From Alphaproteobacteria bacterium (GTDB lineage Bacteria; Pseudomonadota; Alphaproteobacteria; Rhodospirillales; Rhodospirillaceae), in assembly GCA_030604885.1 (NCBI GenBank), contig JAUVUZ010000010.1:37828-101827 (forward strand): a stretch of DNA of 64,000 nucleotides. The letters are read 5' to 3'. The notes under the pieces were generated by a model that was given only the letters and a program-made list of their open reading frames with translations, was not told the origin of the DNA and ran no database searches. A program made the position numbers and the translations under genes. Of this stretch, positions 30,944 through 39,137 are shown one piece after another. The number at the start of each line of letters is the position of its first letter. The stretch's first letter is position 1.

Positions 30944-32289
30944 TGCGCTACCTGCCGCTGAGCGCCGACGATCGCGCCGAGATGCTGCGCGCGATCGGCG
31001 CCCCCTCGGTCGAGGACCTGTTCGTGGACGTGCCCGAGGCGGTGCGCGCGGGCGCGGTCTTCGACCTGCCCGACCACCAGGGCGAGATCGCCATCGAGCG
31101 CGCCTTCACCGCGCACGCGATGAAGAACCTCTCGCCCGGCTGCGCGCCGAGCTTCCTCGGCGCGGGGGCCTATCGCCACCACGGCCCGGCGGCGGTGGAC
31201 GCGCTGGTCCAGCGCGGCGAGTTCCTCACCAGCTACACCCCCTACCAGCCGGAAATCTCGCAGGGCACCCTCCAGGCGCTGTTCGAGTTCCAGACCCAGG
31301 TGTGCATGCTCACCGGCATGGAGGTGGCCAACGCCTCGATGTACGACGGCGCCACCGCCTGCGCCGAGGCGGCGCTGATGGCGGCGCGGGTGACGCGGCG
31401 CAAATCGGTGCTGGTGTCCGGCTCGGTGCACCCGCACTACGCCGAGGTCACCGAGACGCAGCTGCGCTTCACCGACGTCGCGTGCGAGCGCCTCGCCCCC
31501 GATCCGGTCGGGGTCGAGGACCTGATCGGCCGCGTCGGCCCCGATCTCGCCTGCGTGATCGTGCAGACGCCGAGCGTGTTCGGCCGCCTCTCCGACTATT
31601 CGGCCCTCGCCGCCGCCTGCCACGCCGCGGGCGCGCTGCTGGTGGTGGCGGTGGCGGAGCCGGTGTCCCTGGGCGCGCTGATGCCGCCGGGCGAGATGGG
31701 CGCCGACATCGTGGTGGTGGACGGGTCCTCCCTCGGCATGCCGCTGAGCTTCGGCGGGCCGGGCGTCGGCCTGTTCGCGACGCGCGAGAAATACCTCCGC
31801 AACATGCCCGGCCGCCTCGTCGGCCAGACCGTCGACGTGGACGGCCGCCGCGGCTGGGTGCTCACCCTGTCCACCCGCGAGCAGCACATCCGCCGCGAGA
31901 AGGCCACCTCCAACATCTGCACCAACTCGGGCCTGTGCGCGCTGGCGTTCTCGATCCACGTGGCGATGCTGGGGGAGGCGGGGTTCGCCAAGCTCGCCGC
32001 CGTCAACCACGCCACCGCGGTGAAGCTGGCGCAGGGCGTCGCCACGGTTCCCGGGGTGAAGGTGACGACGCCCGCGTTCTTCAACGAGTTCGCGGCGATG
32101 CTGCCGAAGCCCGCCGCCGAGGTGGTGGAGGCGCTGGCGGCGCGCGGCATCTTGGGCGGCGTGCCCGCCGCGCGGCTGTTCCCGAGCTATCCGGAACTCG
32201 ACAACCTGCTGCTGCTGGCGGCGACCGAAACCAACACCGAGCAGGACATCGACGCCCTCGTCGCCGCGCTCGCGGAGGTGCTGCGATGA
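30943..32289 (+). CDS. gcvPA: Glycine dehydrogenase (decarboxylating) subunit 1
   Basis: The 448-aa N-terminal-half subunit of the two-component P protein. Blocks include [41 protein letters not shown]-type N-terminal sequence (31130-31280) and [22 protein letters not shown] near the middle. It has the PLP fold without the catalytic lysine, which is in subunit 2. It overlaps gcvPB by 4 bases. Confidence 0.96.
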   Translation: MRYLPLSADDRAEMLRAIGAPSVEDLFVDVPEAVRAGAVFDLPDHQGEIAIERAFTAHAMKNLSPGCAPSFLGAGAYRHHGPAAVDALVQRGEFLTSYTPYQPEISQGTLQALFEFQTQVCMLTGMEVANASMYDGATACAEAALMAARVTRRKSVLVSGSVHPHYAEVTETQLRFTDVACERLAPDPVGVEDLIGRVGPDLACVIVQTPSVFGRLSDYSALAAACHAAGALLVVAVAEPVSLGALMPPGEMGADIVVVDGSSLGMPLSFGGPGVGLFATREKYLRNMPGRLVGQTVDVDGRRGWVLTLSTREQHIRREKATSNICTNSGLCALAFSIHVAMLGEAGFAKLAAVNHATAVKLAQGVATVPGVKVTTPAFFNEFAAMLPKPAAEVVEALAARGILGGVPAARLFPSYPELDNLLLLAATETNTEQDIDALVAALAEVLR

Positions 32290-33803
32290 ACGACCTGCCG
32301 ATTCCCGCCTCCGCCGCCCCCGGCACCGTCACCGGCAACCGCGGCCTCACCGTCGAGGAACCGCTGATCTTCGAACAGGGATCGGCGGGCAACTCGGGCG
32401 TCGACCTGCCCGAGCCGTTCGACGTGCCGAGCCGCCTCGGCGGCCTCGCCCGCAAGGGGCCGATCGGCCTGCCCGGCCTTTCCGAGCCGCAGGTGGTGCG
32501 CCACTACACCCGCCTGTCGCAGAAGAACTATTCCATCGACGCGGGCTTCTATCCCCTCGGCTCGTGCACGATGAAGTACAACCCGCGCCTCAACGAGAAG
32601 GTGGCGCGCACCCCGGGCCTCGGCGACCTGCATCCGATGCAGCCGGTCTCCACCGTGCAGGGCGCGCTGGCGGTGGTCCACGCCCTGGCGGGCTGGCTCA
32701 CCGAGCTGACCGGCATGGCCGGGGTGGCGATGTCGCCCGCCGCGGGCGCGCACGGCGAGCTGTGCGGAGTGATGGCGATCCGCGCCGCGCAGGAGGCCAA
32801 GGGCGACGCCCGCAAGGTGATCCTGGTGCCCGAAAGCGCCCACGGCACCAACCCGGCCACCGCCGCCCTGTGCGGCTACGCGGTGGTGGGCATTCCCGCC
32901 GACGCCGAGGGCCGGGTGGACATCGCCGCGCTCGCCGCCCGCCTGGGGCCGGACGTGGCCGGGCTGATGCTCACCAACCCCAACACCTGCGGCCTGTTCG
33001 AGCGCGAGGTGCGCGAGATCGCCGATCTCGTCCACCGCGCCGGGGCGTTCTTCTACATGGACGGCGCCAACTTCAACGCCATCGTCGGGCGGGTGAAGAT
33101 CGCCGACCTCGGCGTCGACGCCATGCACATCAACCTGCACAAGACCTTCTCGACGCCCCACGGCGGCGGCGGGCCGGGCGCGGGGCCGACGGTGCTCTCG
33201 GAGGCGCTGGCGAAGTTCGCGCCGCTGCCGTTCGTGCGCAAGACGGGCGACGGCTACGAGCTGGTGGAAACCGCCGCCGAGGCGGGGCCGGAGCGGTCGC
33301 CGTTCGGGCGGATGAAGGGCTTCCACGGCCAGTTCGGGGTGATGATCCGCGCCCTCGCCTACGCCATGGCGCTGGGCAAGGACGGCCTACGCCAGGCCTC
33401 GGGCGACGCGGTGCTGAACGCCAACTATCTGCTGGCGCGGCTCAAGGATACCCTCACCGCGCCGTTCCCCGGGCCGTGCATGCACGAGGCGCTGTTCGAC
33501 GACGGCTTCCTCAAGGACACCGGGGTGACCACCCTCGATTTCGCCAAGGCGCTGATCGACGAGGGCTTCCACCCGATGACCATGTACTTCCCGCTGGTGG
33601 TCCACGGCGCGTTGCTGATGGAACCCACCGAGACCGAAAGCAAGCAGACCCTCGACCTGTTCGCCGACACCGTGCTCGCCCTCGCCGCCAAGGCCAAGGC
33701 GGGGGAGGCGGAGTTCTTCCACGCCGCGCCGCGGCTCACGCCGCGCCGCCGACTCGACGAAACCCTCGCCGCCCGCAAGCCGGTGCTGCGCTGGGTTCCT
33801 TGA
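32286..33803 (+). CDS. gcvPB: Glycine dehydrogenase (decarboxylating) subunit 2
   Basis: The 505-aa C-terminal-half subunit holds the PLP lysine, Lys286 in [16 protein letters not shown]. Other family motifs are [13 protein letters not shown] and [12 protein letters not shown]. With GcvPA it decarboxylates glycine. Last gene of the operon, followed by a strong terminator. The split P protein is common in alphaproteobacteria and Firmicutes; E. coli has a single fused chain. Confidence 0.97.
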   Translation: MNDLPIPASAAPGTVTGNRGLTVEEPLIFEQGSAGNSGVDLPEPFDVPSRLGGLARKGPIGLPGLSEPQVVRHYTRLSQKNYSIDAGFYPLGSCTMKYNPRLNEKVARTPGLGDLHPMQPVSTVQGALAVVHALAGWLTELTGMAGVAMSPAAGAHGELCGVMAIRAAQEAKGDARKVILVPESAHGTNPATAALCGYAVVGIPADAEGRVDIAALAARLGPDVAGLMLTNPNTCGLFEREVREIADLVHRAGAFFYMDGANFNAIVGRVKIADLGVDAMHINLHKTFSTPHGGGGPGAGPTVLSEALAKFAPLPFVRKTGDGYELVETAAEAGPERSPFGRMKGFHGQFGVMIRALAYAMALGKDGLRQASGDAVLNANYLLARLKDTLTAPFPGPCMHEALFDDGFLKDTGVTTLDFAKALIDEGFHPMTMYFPLVVHGALLMEPTETESKQTLDLFADTVLALAAKAKAGEAEFFHAAPRLTPRRRLDETLAARKPVLRWVP

Positions 33804-33821
33804 GGGTCCGACCCGCAACGC

Positions 33822-33854
33822 AGGCGCGCCGGAGCGGTTTCGGCGCGCCTTTTT
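33822..33854 (+). terminator. Intrinsic terminator of the gcv operon
   Basis: AGGCGCGCCG and CGGCGCGCCT form a perfect 10-base stem with a 9-base loop, followed by a T-run, 18 bases after the gcvPB stop. Confidence 0.88.
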
Positions 33855-34019
33855 CGTGCGCTGGGTGCATACACGGAAGAGAATTGGGGTCATTTCGAAT
33901 TTATGATTGGGCGACGTTTCGATAAATGTGGTAGCTGAGCACCATGTGTCGCGGCGCGGGGGCGCCGGGGTGGGGACCCCCGCTGGGGATGGCGGCGACG
34001 TGGGGAAGGGTTTCAGGGG

Positions 34020-35159
34020 ATGCAGGATCTCGGCAGCGCGCCGCCCGGGAAGGGGATCGGCGACCTTCAGCAGAGCCTGGCGCAGCAGTTGCGTCTCACC
34101 GACTTCGAGCGGTTGCGGCGGCGCGAGCTGTTCGGCCTGGGCGAGGCGGAGGCGGCGGAGCTGCGCGCTTGCCGCCCCTACATGCAGCCGCGCCTGGGCG
34201 AGATCGTCGAGGCGTTCTACCGGGTCCAGACGCAAATCCCCGAGATCGCCAAGATCATCGGCGACAGCGACACCCTGCGCCGCCTCCACGAGACCCTCAA
34301 CGGCTACGTCGGCGCGCTGTTCCAGGGCGAATTCGACGCCGCCTATTGCGACTCGCGGCTGCGCGTCGGCGTCGTCCACAGCCGCATCGGCGTGCCGCTC
34401 AAGCTCTACGCCGCATCGGTGCTGGCGCTGGAGGAGACGTTGCGGCCGCACGTCGCCGCCGCCTGCGCCACCGACCCGGGGCCGCGCCTCGACGCGCTGC
34501 GCCGGGCGATGCTGTTCGACCTGCACCTGGTGATGGAAACCTATCTGCTGGCGGTGTCGATCGAGGTGGAGGCGGCGAAATACAACCTCCAACGCTACGC
34601 CGACAGCCTGGAGAAGGTGATCGACGAGCGCACCCGGCAACTGCACGAGCAATCCCGCCGCGACGCGCTCACCCACCTCGGCAACTACCGCGCCTTCCAC
34701 GAGGACCTGCGGCGCGAGCTGGCCCGCGCCGAGCGCGAAACCCTGCCGCTCACCCTGGTGTTCCTCGACCTCAACCGCTTCAAGCAGCTCAACGACACCC
34801 ACGGCCACCAGGCGGGCGACGCCGCCCTGTGCGAGGTGGCGGCCTGCCTCAACCGCGCCTGCCGCGCCTCCGACCTCGCCTACCGCCTGGGCGGCGACGA
34901 GTTCTGCATCATCCTGCCGTCCACCGAGCTATCGGAAGGGCGCGCCTTCCTCGATCGCCTCGCCACCTGCTGGATGCGGCGCGACGCGGGCGGCATTCCC
35001 CTCACCGTCAGCATCGGCCTGGCGCAGGCGGCGGCGGGGCACGCGGTGCATCCGGAGGCGCTGATCCGCGTCGCCGACAAGTCGATGTATCGCGCCAAGG
35101 CGCGCGCCCGCGCCAGCGGCGACCACGGCGTCGACCCGGGGGATGTGGTGGGAGGCTAG
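34020..35159 (+). CDS. Globin-coupled diguanylate cyclase
   Basis: A 379-aa two-domain sensor. Residues about 25-185 form a globin-coupled-sensor domain with the probable proximal haem ligand His120 in VGVVHSRIGVPLKLY. A short helical linker leads to a GGDEF domain with the active site GGDEF at 291-295 and an inhibitory I-site RASD five residues upstream. Such proteins sense oxygen and make cyclic-di-GMP. Membrane segments are absent, so it is cytosolic. It may link oxygen to motility, consistent with the flagellar locus in the same window. Confidence 0.9.
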   Translation: MQDLGSAPPGKGIGDLQQSLAQQLRLTDFERLRRRELFGLGEAEAAELRACRPYMQPRLGEIVEAFYRVQTQIPEIAKIIGDSDTLRRLHETLNGYVGALFQGEFDAAYCDSRLRVGVVHSRIGVPLKLYAASVLALEETLRPHVAAACATDPGPRLDALRRAMLFDLHLVMETYLLAVSIEVEAAKYNLQRYADSLEKVIDERTRQLHEQSRRDALTHLGNYRAFHEDLRRELARAERETLPLTLVFLDLNRFKQLNDTHGHQAGDAALCEVAACLNRACRASDLAYRLGGDEFCIILPSTELSEGRAFLDRLATCWMRRDAGGIPLTVSIGLAQAAAGHAVHPEALIRVADKSMYRAKARARASGDHGVDPGDVVGG

Positions 35160-35362
35160 GGTTTTTCCTCGACCCGGCCGAAGCACAGGGTGAGGATCCC
35201 GACCATGCAGGCGGCGGTGAGCGCCAGGGCGAGATAGATCACGAACGAAAGCTGGAACAGCACGGTGCCGATCACCGCGGCGAGGGCGACCACCGCCAGA
35301 ACCAGAAATCCCAGGACCTGCAAGGCAACGCGCACGACCGCTCTCCTCCCGCTTTCGCTCAT
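35156..35362 (-). CDS. Small two-helix membrane protein
   Basis: This 68-aa protein has two hydrophobic segments (VALQVLGFLVLAVVALAAVIG and FVIYLALALTAACMVGILTL). No family recognised. Its 3' end overlaps the convergent cyclase gene by 4 bases. The clean start, with GAGGAGAG upstream on the minus strand, supports a real gene. Confidence 0.6.
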   Translation of the reverse strand: MSESGRRAVVRVALQVLGFLVLAVVALAAVIGTVLFQLSFVIYLALALTAACMVGILTLCFGRVEEKP

Positions 35363-35421
35363 CCCAAGATAGGCCTTTCCGCCCCGCGAAAAAAGCCCCC
35401 GGGCACCCCCGCGTCATGATT

Positions 35422-36438
35422 CTAGACGCGAAAGTGGTCGCGATACCACTCGACGAAGCGCGCCACCCCCACCGACACCGGGGTCGAGGGTGCGTAGCCC
35501 ACCGCCCGCTTGAGCGCCGAGGTATCCGCCGCGGTGGCGGGCACGTCGCCCGGCTGCATCGGCAGCAGGTTGAGCCGGGCGGTGCGGCCGAGGCAGGATT
35601 CGAGGGTGCGGATGTACTCCATCAACGGCACCGGCGCGCCGCCGCCGATGTTGTAGATGCGGTAGGGGGCGATGCCGCTGGCCGAGGGGTCGGGGGTGTC
35701 GGCGTCGGCCCGCCACTCCGGGTCCGGCGCGGCGGGCTGGGCGGCGACCCGCACCACGCCCTCGACGATGTCGTCGACGTAGGTGAAGTCCCGCGTCATT
35801 TCGCCGCGGTTGAACACGTCGATGGGTTCGTCGGCGAGGATCGCCTTGGTGAATTTGAACAGCGCCATGTCGGGCCGTCCCCACGGGCCGTAGACGGTGA
35901 AGAACCGCAGGCCGGTGGTGGGCAGGCCGAACAGGTGGCTGTAGGAATGCGCCATCACCTCGTTGGACTTCTTGGTGGCGGCATAGAGGCTCATGGGGTG
36001 GGCGGTGCCCTGGGTCTCGGTGAACGGCATCGCCGCGTTGGCGCCGAACACCGAACTGGTGGAGGCGTAGACCAAGTGCGCCACCCGGGCGGCGCGGCAG
36101 CACTCCAGCAGGTTGGCGAAGCCCACCAGGTTGCTCGACACGTAGGCCGCCGGGTTCTCGACCGAATAGCGCACCCCCGCCTGGGCGGCGAGGTTGATCA
36201 CGGTGTCGGGGGCGTGGGCGGCGAACACCGCGTCGAGGGCCGCCTTGTCGGCGAGGTCGCCCACCACGTGGGTGTAGCCGGGGAACTGCTTCAGCAGCTG
36301 CGCCCGCGCCTCCTTGAGGGAGGGATCGTAGTAGGGGTTGTGGTTGTCGAAGCCGACCACGGTCTTCCCCTCGCGCAGCAGGCGCGCGGCGGTGTGGAAG
36401 CCGATGAATCCGGCGGATCCGGTGACGAGAACGGTCAT
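35422..36438 (-). CDS. NAD-dependent nucleotide-sugar epimerase, UDP-glucuronate 4-epimerase type
   Basis: A 338-aa extended short-chain dehydrogenase. NAD-binding GSAGFIG begins at residue 7, catalytic Ser/Tyr in ASTSSVFG and YAATKKSNE (YxxxK), and the PYYDPSLKEAR insertion is the pattern of UDP-glucuronate/galacturonate epimerases. It would supply galacturonate or related sugars for surface polysaccharide. The ATG at 36438 puts the Rossmann motif at the N-terminus. Confidence 0.9.
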   Translation of the reverse strand: MTVLVTGSAGFIGFHTAARLLREGKTVVGFDNHNPYYDPSLKEARAQLLKQFPGYTHVVGDLADKAALDAVFAAHAPDTVINLAAQAGVRYSVENPAAYVSSNLVGFANLLECCRAARVAHLVYASTSSVFGANAAMPFTETQGTAHPMSLYAATKKSNEVMAHSYSHLFGLPTTGLRFFTVYGPWGRPDMALFKFTKAILADEPIDVFNRGEMTRDFTYVDDIVEGVVRVAAQPAAPDPEWRADADTPDPSASGIAPYRIYNIGGGAPVPLMEYIRTLESCLGRTARLNLLPMQPGDVPATAADTSALKRAVGYAPSTPVSVGVARFVEWYRDHFRV

Positions 36439-36639
36439 GGGGCGATCCGATGACGAGAGGAACGATGCGGTCAGGGTTAGCACAAAGGTGTGGGCGCGGG
36501 CAAAAAATGCAATGCGCCGAAGCCCGAAGCGCGGATTTCCGGAAGCCGTGGAAAACGCGAAAAAAGGCTACACATGCGCGGGCGACCATGCTATACAGCC
36601 GCCCTCACGAGGTTGCGCCCGCAACCGCCGTGCCCCTGG

Positions 36640-36713
36640 TGGGGGATAGTTTAACGGTAGAACTACGGACTCTGACTCCGTCAGTCTAGGTTCGAATCCT
36701 AGTCCCCCAGCCA
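36640..36713 (+). tRNA. tRNA-Gln (anticodon CUG)
   Basis: A full cloverleaf: acceptor TGGGGGA pairs with TCCCCCA, anticodon stem ACGGA/TCCGT with loop CTCTGAC (anticodon CTG), T-arm with GGTTCGAATCC, and an encoded 3' CCA. A -10-like TATACA lies at 36592-36597. Its 3' half is the integration target for the element that follows. Confidence 0.97.
36670..36713 (+). repeat. Attachment-site repeat (left), within tRNA-Gln
   Basis: The 3' 44 bases of the tRNA, from the anticodon loop to CCA, recur at 39034-39076 with one substitution and one deleted base. This is the direct-repeat pair expected after site-specific integration into a tRNA 3' end. Confidence 0.85.
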
Positions 36714-36729
36714 ATTGATTTTAAATGGA

Positions 36730-36755
36730 AAAGCCCCGCTTTGCGGGGTTTTTTT
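36730..36755 (+). terminator. Intrinsic terminator after tRNA-Gln
   Basis: CCCCGC, TTT loop, GCGGGG and a seven-T run lie 20 bases past the tRNA. It belongs to the inserted segment, so it restores termination for the tRNA after integration. Confidence 0.85.
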
Positions 36756-36893
36756 CTGCCGATTTTGCAATTCAGGCTTCGGTGTTTTTGCGGGAGATGG
36801 CTTCGGGGTAGCTTTTGCTCCCTCCCCTTCGCCCGAGAGGGTAAAGCTATTGGCCGACTTAAAGTGGGCATGATACGCAAAAACATATCTTTT

Positions 36894-36926
36894 TATCGTA
36901 ACGATATATAAAACTAGATTATATCT
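36894..36926 (+). promoter_or_regulatory. Candidate operator repeats upstream of hipB
   Basis: Two short inverted repeats of the same geometry, TATCG-TAA-CGATA at 36894-36906 and AGAT-TAT-ATCT at 36916-36926, sit in the AT-rich promoter region about 75-105 bases before hipB. HipB-type antitoxins autoregulate through paired operators, so these are candidates. Confidence 0.4.
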
Positions 36927-36998
36927 GGAAAAGCGGTTCTGGGTGTTATATGCTAATGTGTATTAAGAGTGGGGATTTGATCTAGAATAGGGCTTCAG

Positions 36999-37655
36999 AT
37001 GAGCTACGTTCTTGAACACATGGCAGAAACCTTGCGCTCCGCCCGTGAAGCGAGGGGTATGAGTCAACGTGATCTGAGCGCTAAGTCAGGCGTGCCCCAA
37101 AGCCACATCTCGAAAATTGAGAGTGGGGCGGTTGATCTTAGGCTTTCTAGCCTCGTCGAGCTTGCACGCGTCCTCGATCTAGAGGTCGCGATTGTTCCCC
37201 GTAAAACGCTTCCTGCGCTCCAGGCGATTGTGCGCAGTAGTGGTGGGGCTGATGAAGGTGACGTGCAGCGGCGAGCAAATCGCGAACTGAGTCAGCTACA
37301 GAATTTTGTTAGTAAATTGCCGGAACAGGTGATATCTCGCAACGAGGCTGAGAATTATGTCCGTATTTTTCGGGATCTGAAGGATTTCAGGCTATCGAAT
37401 TCTGAATTGAAAAAAATTCGAAATTCAGCATTATCTATAAAAAACATCAAGCCGTATTTATCTGGAACAGGTAATGTGAAAATTTATTCGCATAAAGATG
37501 CGGAATTTAGTCTTGATAAAAAATCAATGATTGAGTTTTTCGGCGGATTGAAAGAGATAAAGAATATCAGAAATTCTATTGTGCATGGAGTGGGTGCTGA
37601 TAGGCGAGAAACTGTGCGCCCCGCCTACAGCCTGGATGAGGATGATGATGGCTAA
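36999..37655 (+). CDS. hipB: HipB-like antitoxin with extended C-terminus
   Basis: A 218-aa protein. Residues about 8-65 form an XRE/Cro helix-turn-helix (LRSAREARGMSQRDLSAKSG, SHISKIESGAVDLRL). Classical HipB is around 90 aa; here some 130 extra residues follow. They are helical, Lys-rich, and include IRNSIVHG (191-197), a pattern like the R-x4-6-H motif of HEPN domains. Start ATG matches family N-termini. It overlaps hipA by 8 bases. AT-rich codon use differs from all neighbours outside the element. Confidence 0.85.
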   Translation: MSYVLEHMAETLRSAREARGMSQRDLSAKSGVPQSHISKIESGAVDLRLSSLVELARVLDLEVAIVPRKTLPALQAIVRSSGGADEGDVQRRANRELSQLQNFVSKLPEQVISRNEAENYVRIFRDLKDFRLSNSELKKIRNSALSIKNIKPYLSGTGNVKIYSHKDAEFSLDKKSMIEFFGGLKEIKNIRNSIVHGVGADRRETVRPAYSLDEDDDG

Positions 37656-38883
37656 TGTATCAGTCCTCGATGTCCTGATTTATGGCGAACCTATCGGCAC
37701 GCTAACTCGCGTCGAAGGGGATCGGATTTTATTTGCCTTTAAAGACGCTTATATCGCTGACGATAACCGGCCAGTCCTTAGCCTTGGATTTAAGGATCAG
37801 TTCGGCGGACTGATCACCGATTTCAAGCCAACGCAGAAGCAGGTTATACCCTTCTTCGCAAATCTGCTCCCCGAAGGGCACATGCGCACCTATCTCGCGG
37901 AGCGGGCGGGGGTAGACTCGGAGCGTGACTTTTTCGTGCTTTGGGCCCTGGGACGTGATCTGCCTGGGGCGGTTACGATCAGGCCCGCTGATGGTGAAGC
38001 GTGGCCCGAAGGTGTCGCAGATAGCGATCATGATGGTGGCGAGGGCCAGGATGATCGGCGTGAAAATGCCCTTCATTTCTCGTTGGCTGGTGTGCAGCTT
38101 AAGTTTTCCGCGATCAACGAAGCGCGTGGAGGCCTAACAATTCCAGCCAAGGGGGTGGGTGGATCGTGGATCGTCAAATTGCCGTCCCGAGAGTTTGAGG
38201 GGGTGCCTGAGAACGAATTTTCGATGATGACGCTTGCCCGGCTTGTAGGCATCAACGTACCAGCATTTCATCTGGCCGATTTAGAGGAAATAAGAAATCT
38301 TCCAGACGGTATCGGGGCGCTGAACGGGCGGGCGTTCGTGGTCGAGCGTTTTGACCGTTCGCCGGATGGCGAGGCTATCCATATCGAGGATTTTGCCCAG
38401 GTATTCGGCGTTTATCCGAGAGATAAATATAAACGCGCTAGCGCACGGAATATCGCTGCCGTCATAGGGGCAGAAGGCCGCGAGGCCGATATCGTAGAAT
38501 TTGTGCGCCGCCTGACCTTCAATACGCTTATCGGCAACGCCGACATGCACCTCAAAAATTGGTCGTTGATCTACCCGGATCGGCGGCATGCCGCCTTGGC
38601 TCCGGCCTATGATTTTGTCTCGACAATTTCGTATATCTCGGATGACGGTGCGGCATTAAATTTTAGCCGTACGAGGCGATTCGACGGATACTCTGAGGAT
38701 GAACTATCTCATCTTGCCGCCAAGGCGCATTTGCCGGATCGGCTGGTGCTCGACGCTGCACGCGAGACGGTCGAGCGGTTCCGCGAGCAGTGGGGTAAAG
38801 AGAAGGCTAATCTGCCTCTTAGCGCAGGCGTCATTGATGCGATTGAGGGGCAGATGCAGATCGTGCCAATTGCACAAGGGTAG
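37648..38883 (+). CDS. hipA: HipA-family serine/threonine kinase toxin
   Basis: A 411-aa HipA with the N-terminal subdomain (GEPIGTLTRVEGDRILFAF) and kinase core. Phosphorylation/P-loop block SLAGVQLKFS lies at 145-154, ATP-binding WIVKLPS at 174-180, HIEDFAQVFG at 245-254, catalytic Asp299 in GNADMHLKNWSL, and the Mg-binding APAYD at 318-322. HipA kinases phosphorylate glutamyl-tRNA synthetase or related targets and cause growth arrest. The exact start among ATGs at 37642, 37645 and 37648 is uncertain; the last was chosen by spacing to GAGG. Confidence 0.92.
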   Translation: MANVSVLDVLIYGEPIGTLTRVEGDRILFAFKDAYIADDNRPVLSLGFKDQFGGLITDFKPTQKQVIPFFANLLPEGHMRTYLAERAGVDSERDFFVLWALGRDLPGAVTIRPADGEAWPEGVADSDHDGGEGQDDRRENALHFSLAGVQLKFSAINEARGGLTIPAKGVGGSWIVKLPSREFEGVPENEFSMMTLARLVGINVPAFHLADLEEIRNLPDGIGALNGRAFVVERFDRSPDGEAIHIEDFAQVFGVYPRDKYKRASARNIAAVIGAEGREADIVEFVRRLTFNTLIGNADMHLKNWSLIYPDRRHAALAPAYDFVSTISYISDDGAALNFSRTRRFDGYSEDELSHLAAKAHLPDRLVLDAARETVERFREQWGKEKANLPLSAGVIDAIEGQMQIVPIAQG

Positions 38884-39033
38884 AATTTTCGACGAGGACA
38901 GGGCTTCGAGGGGGCTTCCCGGTTGGTGAGGGCATCAGAAAGTTATGCAAATTCAGTTTAACTCATTGATTCTTCGGAGGCAGTTTTGCAATTTTTCTGT
39001 GCAATATATTGAGACATAAGAGATAAAAACCGC

Positions 39034-39076
39034 CTCTGATTCCGTCAGTCTAGGTCGAATCCTAGTCCCCCAGCCA
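39034..39076 (+). repeat. Attachment-site repeat (right), partial tRNA-Gln copy
   Basis: This 43-base copy of tRNA-Gln 36670-36713 has C-to-T in the anticodon loop region and lacks one T in the T-loop (GGTCG for GGTTCG). It lacks the 5' half and is not a functional tRNA. Confidence 0.88.
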
Positions 39077-39091
39077 CTTCGAGAGATCGGC

Positions 39092-39125
39092 AAAACCGCC
39101 GGAAAGCCTCCGCTTTCCGGCGGTT
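39092..39125 (-). terminator. Intrinsic terminator of the aminotransferase operon
   Basis: AACCGCCGGAAAG and CTTTCCGGCGGTT form a 13-base stem around CCTCCG. On the minus strand it ends in a T-run, 12 bases past the aminotransferase stop. Confidence 0.82.
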
Positions 39126-39137
39126 CCGCGTTCGGCG

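Larger units (their letters stand above)
36714..39076 (+). mobile_element. Small integrated element carrying hipBA at tRNA-Gln
   Basis: A segment of about 2.36 kb is bounded by the direct repeat of the tRNA-Gln 3' half. It is visibly AT-richer than both flanks and holds only hipB and hipA, plus non-coding AT-rich DNA. No integrase or excisionase is present, so it is either a remnant or a cassette mobilised in trans. Boundaries come from the repeats; the mobility mechanism is inferred. Confidence 0.8.

Noticed and set aside
36686-36886. A small leftward ORF overlapping the tRNA-Gln 3' end
   Set aside because: It runs through the tRNA and its terminator and has no ribosome site or family similarity.
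38884-39033. A further gene downstream of hipA inside the element
   Set aside because: Only short frames without ribosome sites occur in this AT-rich stretch.
39034-39076. A second tRNA-Gln gene
   Set aside because: It has only the 3' half, a deletion in the T-loop and no acceptor 5' strand, so it is an attachment-site copy.
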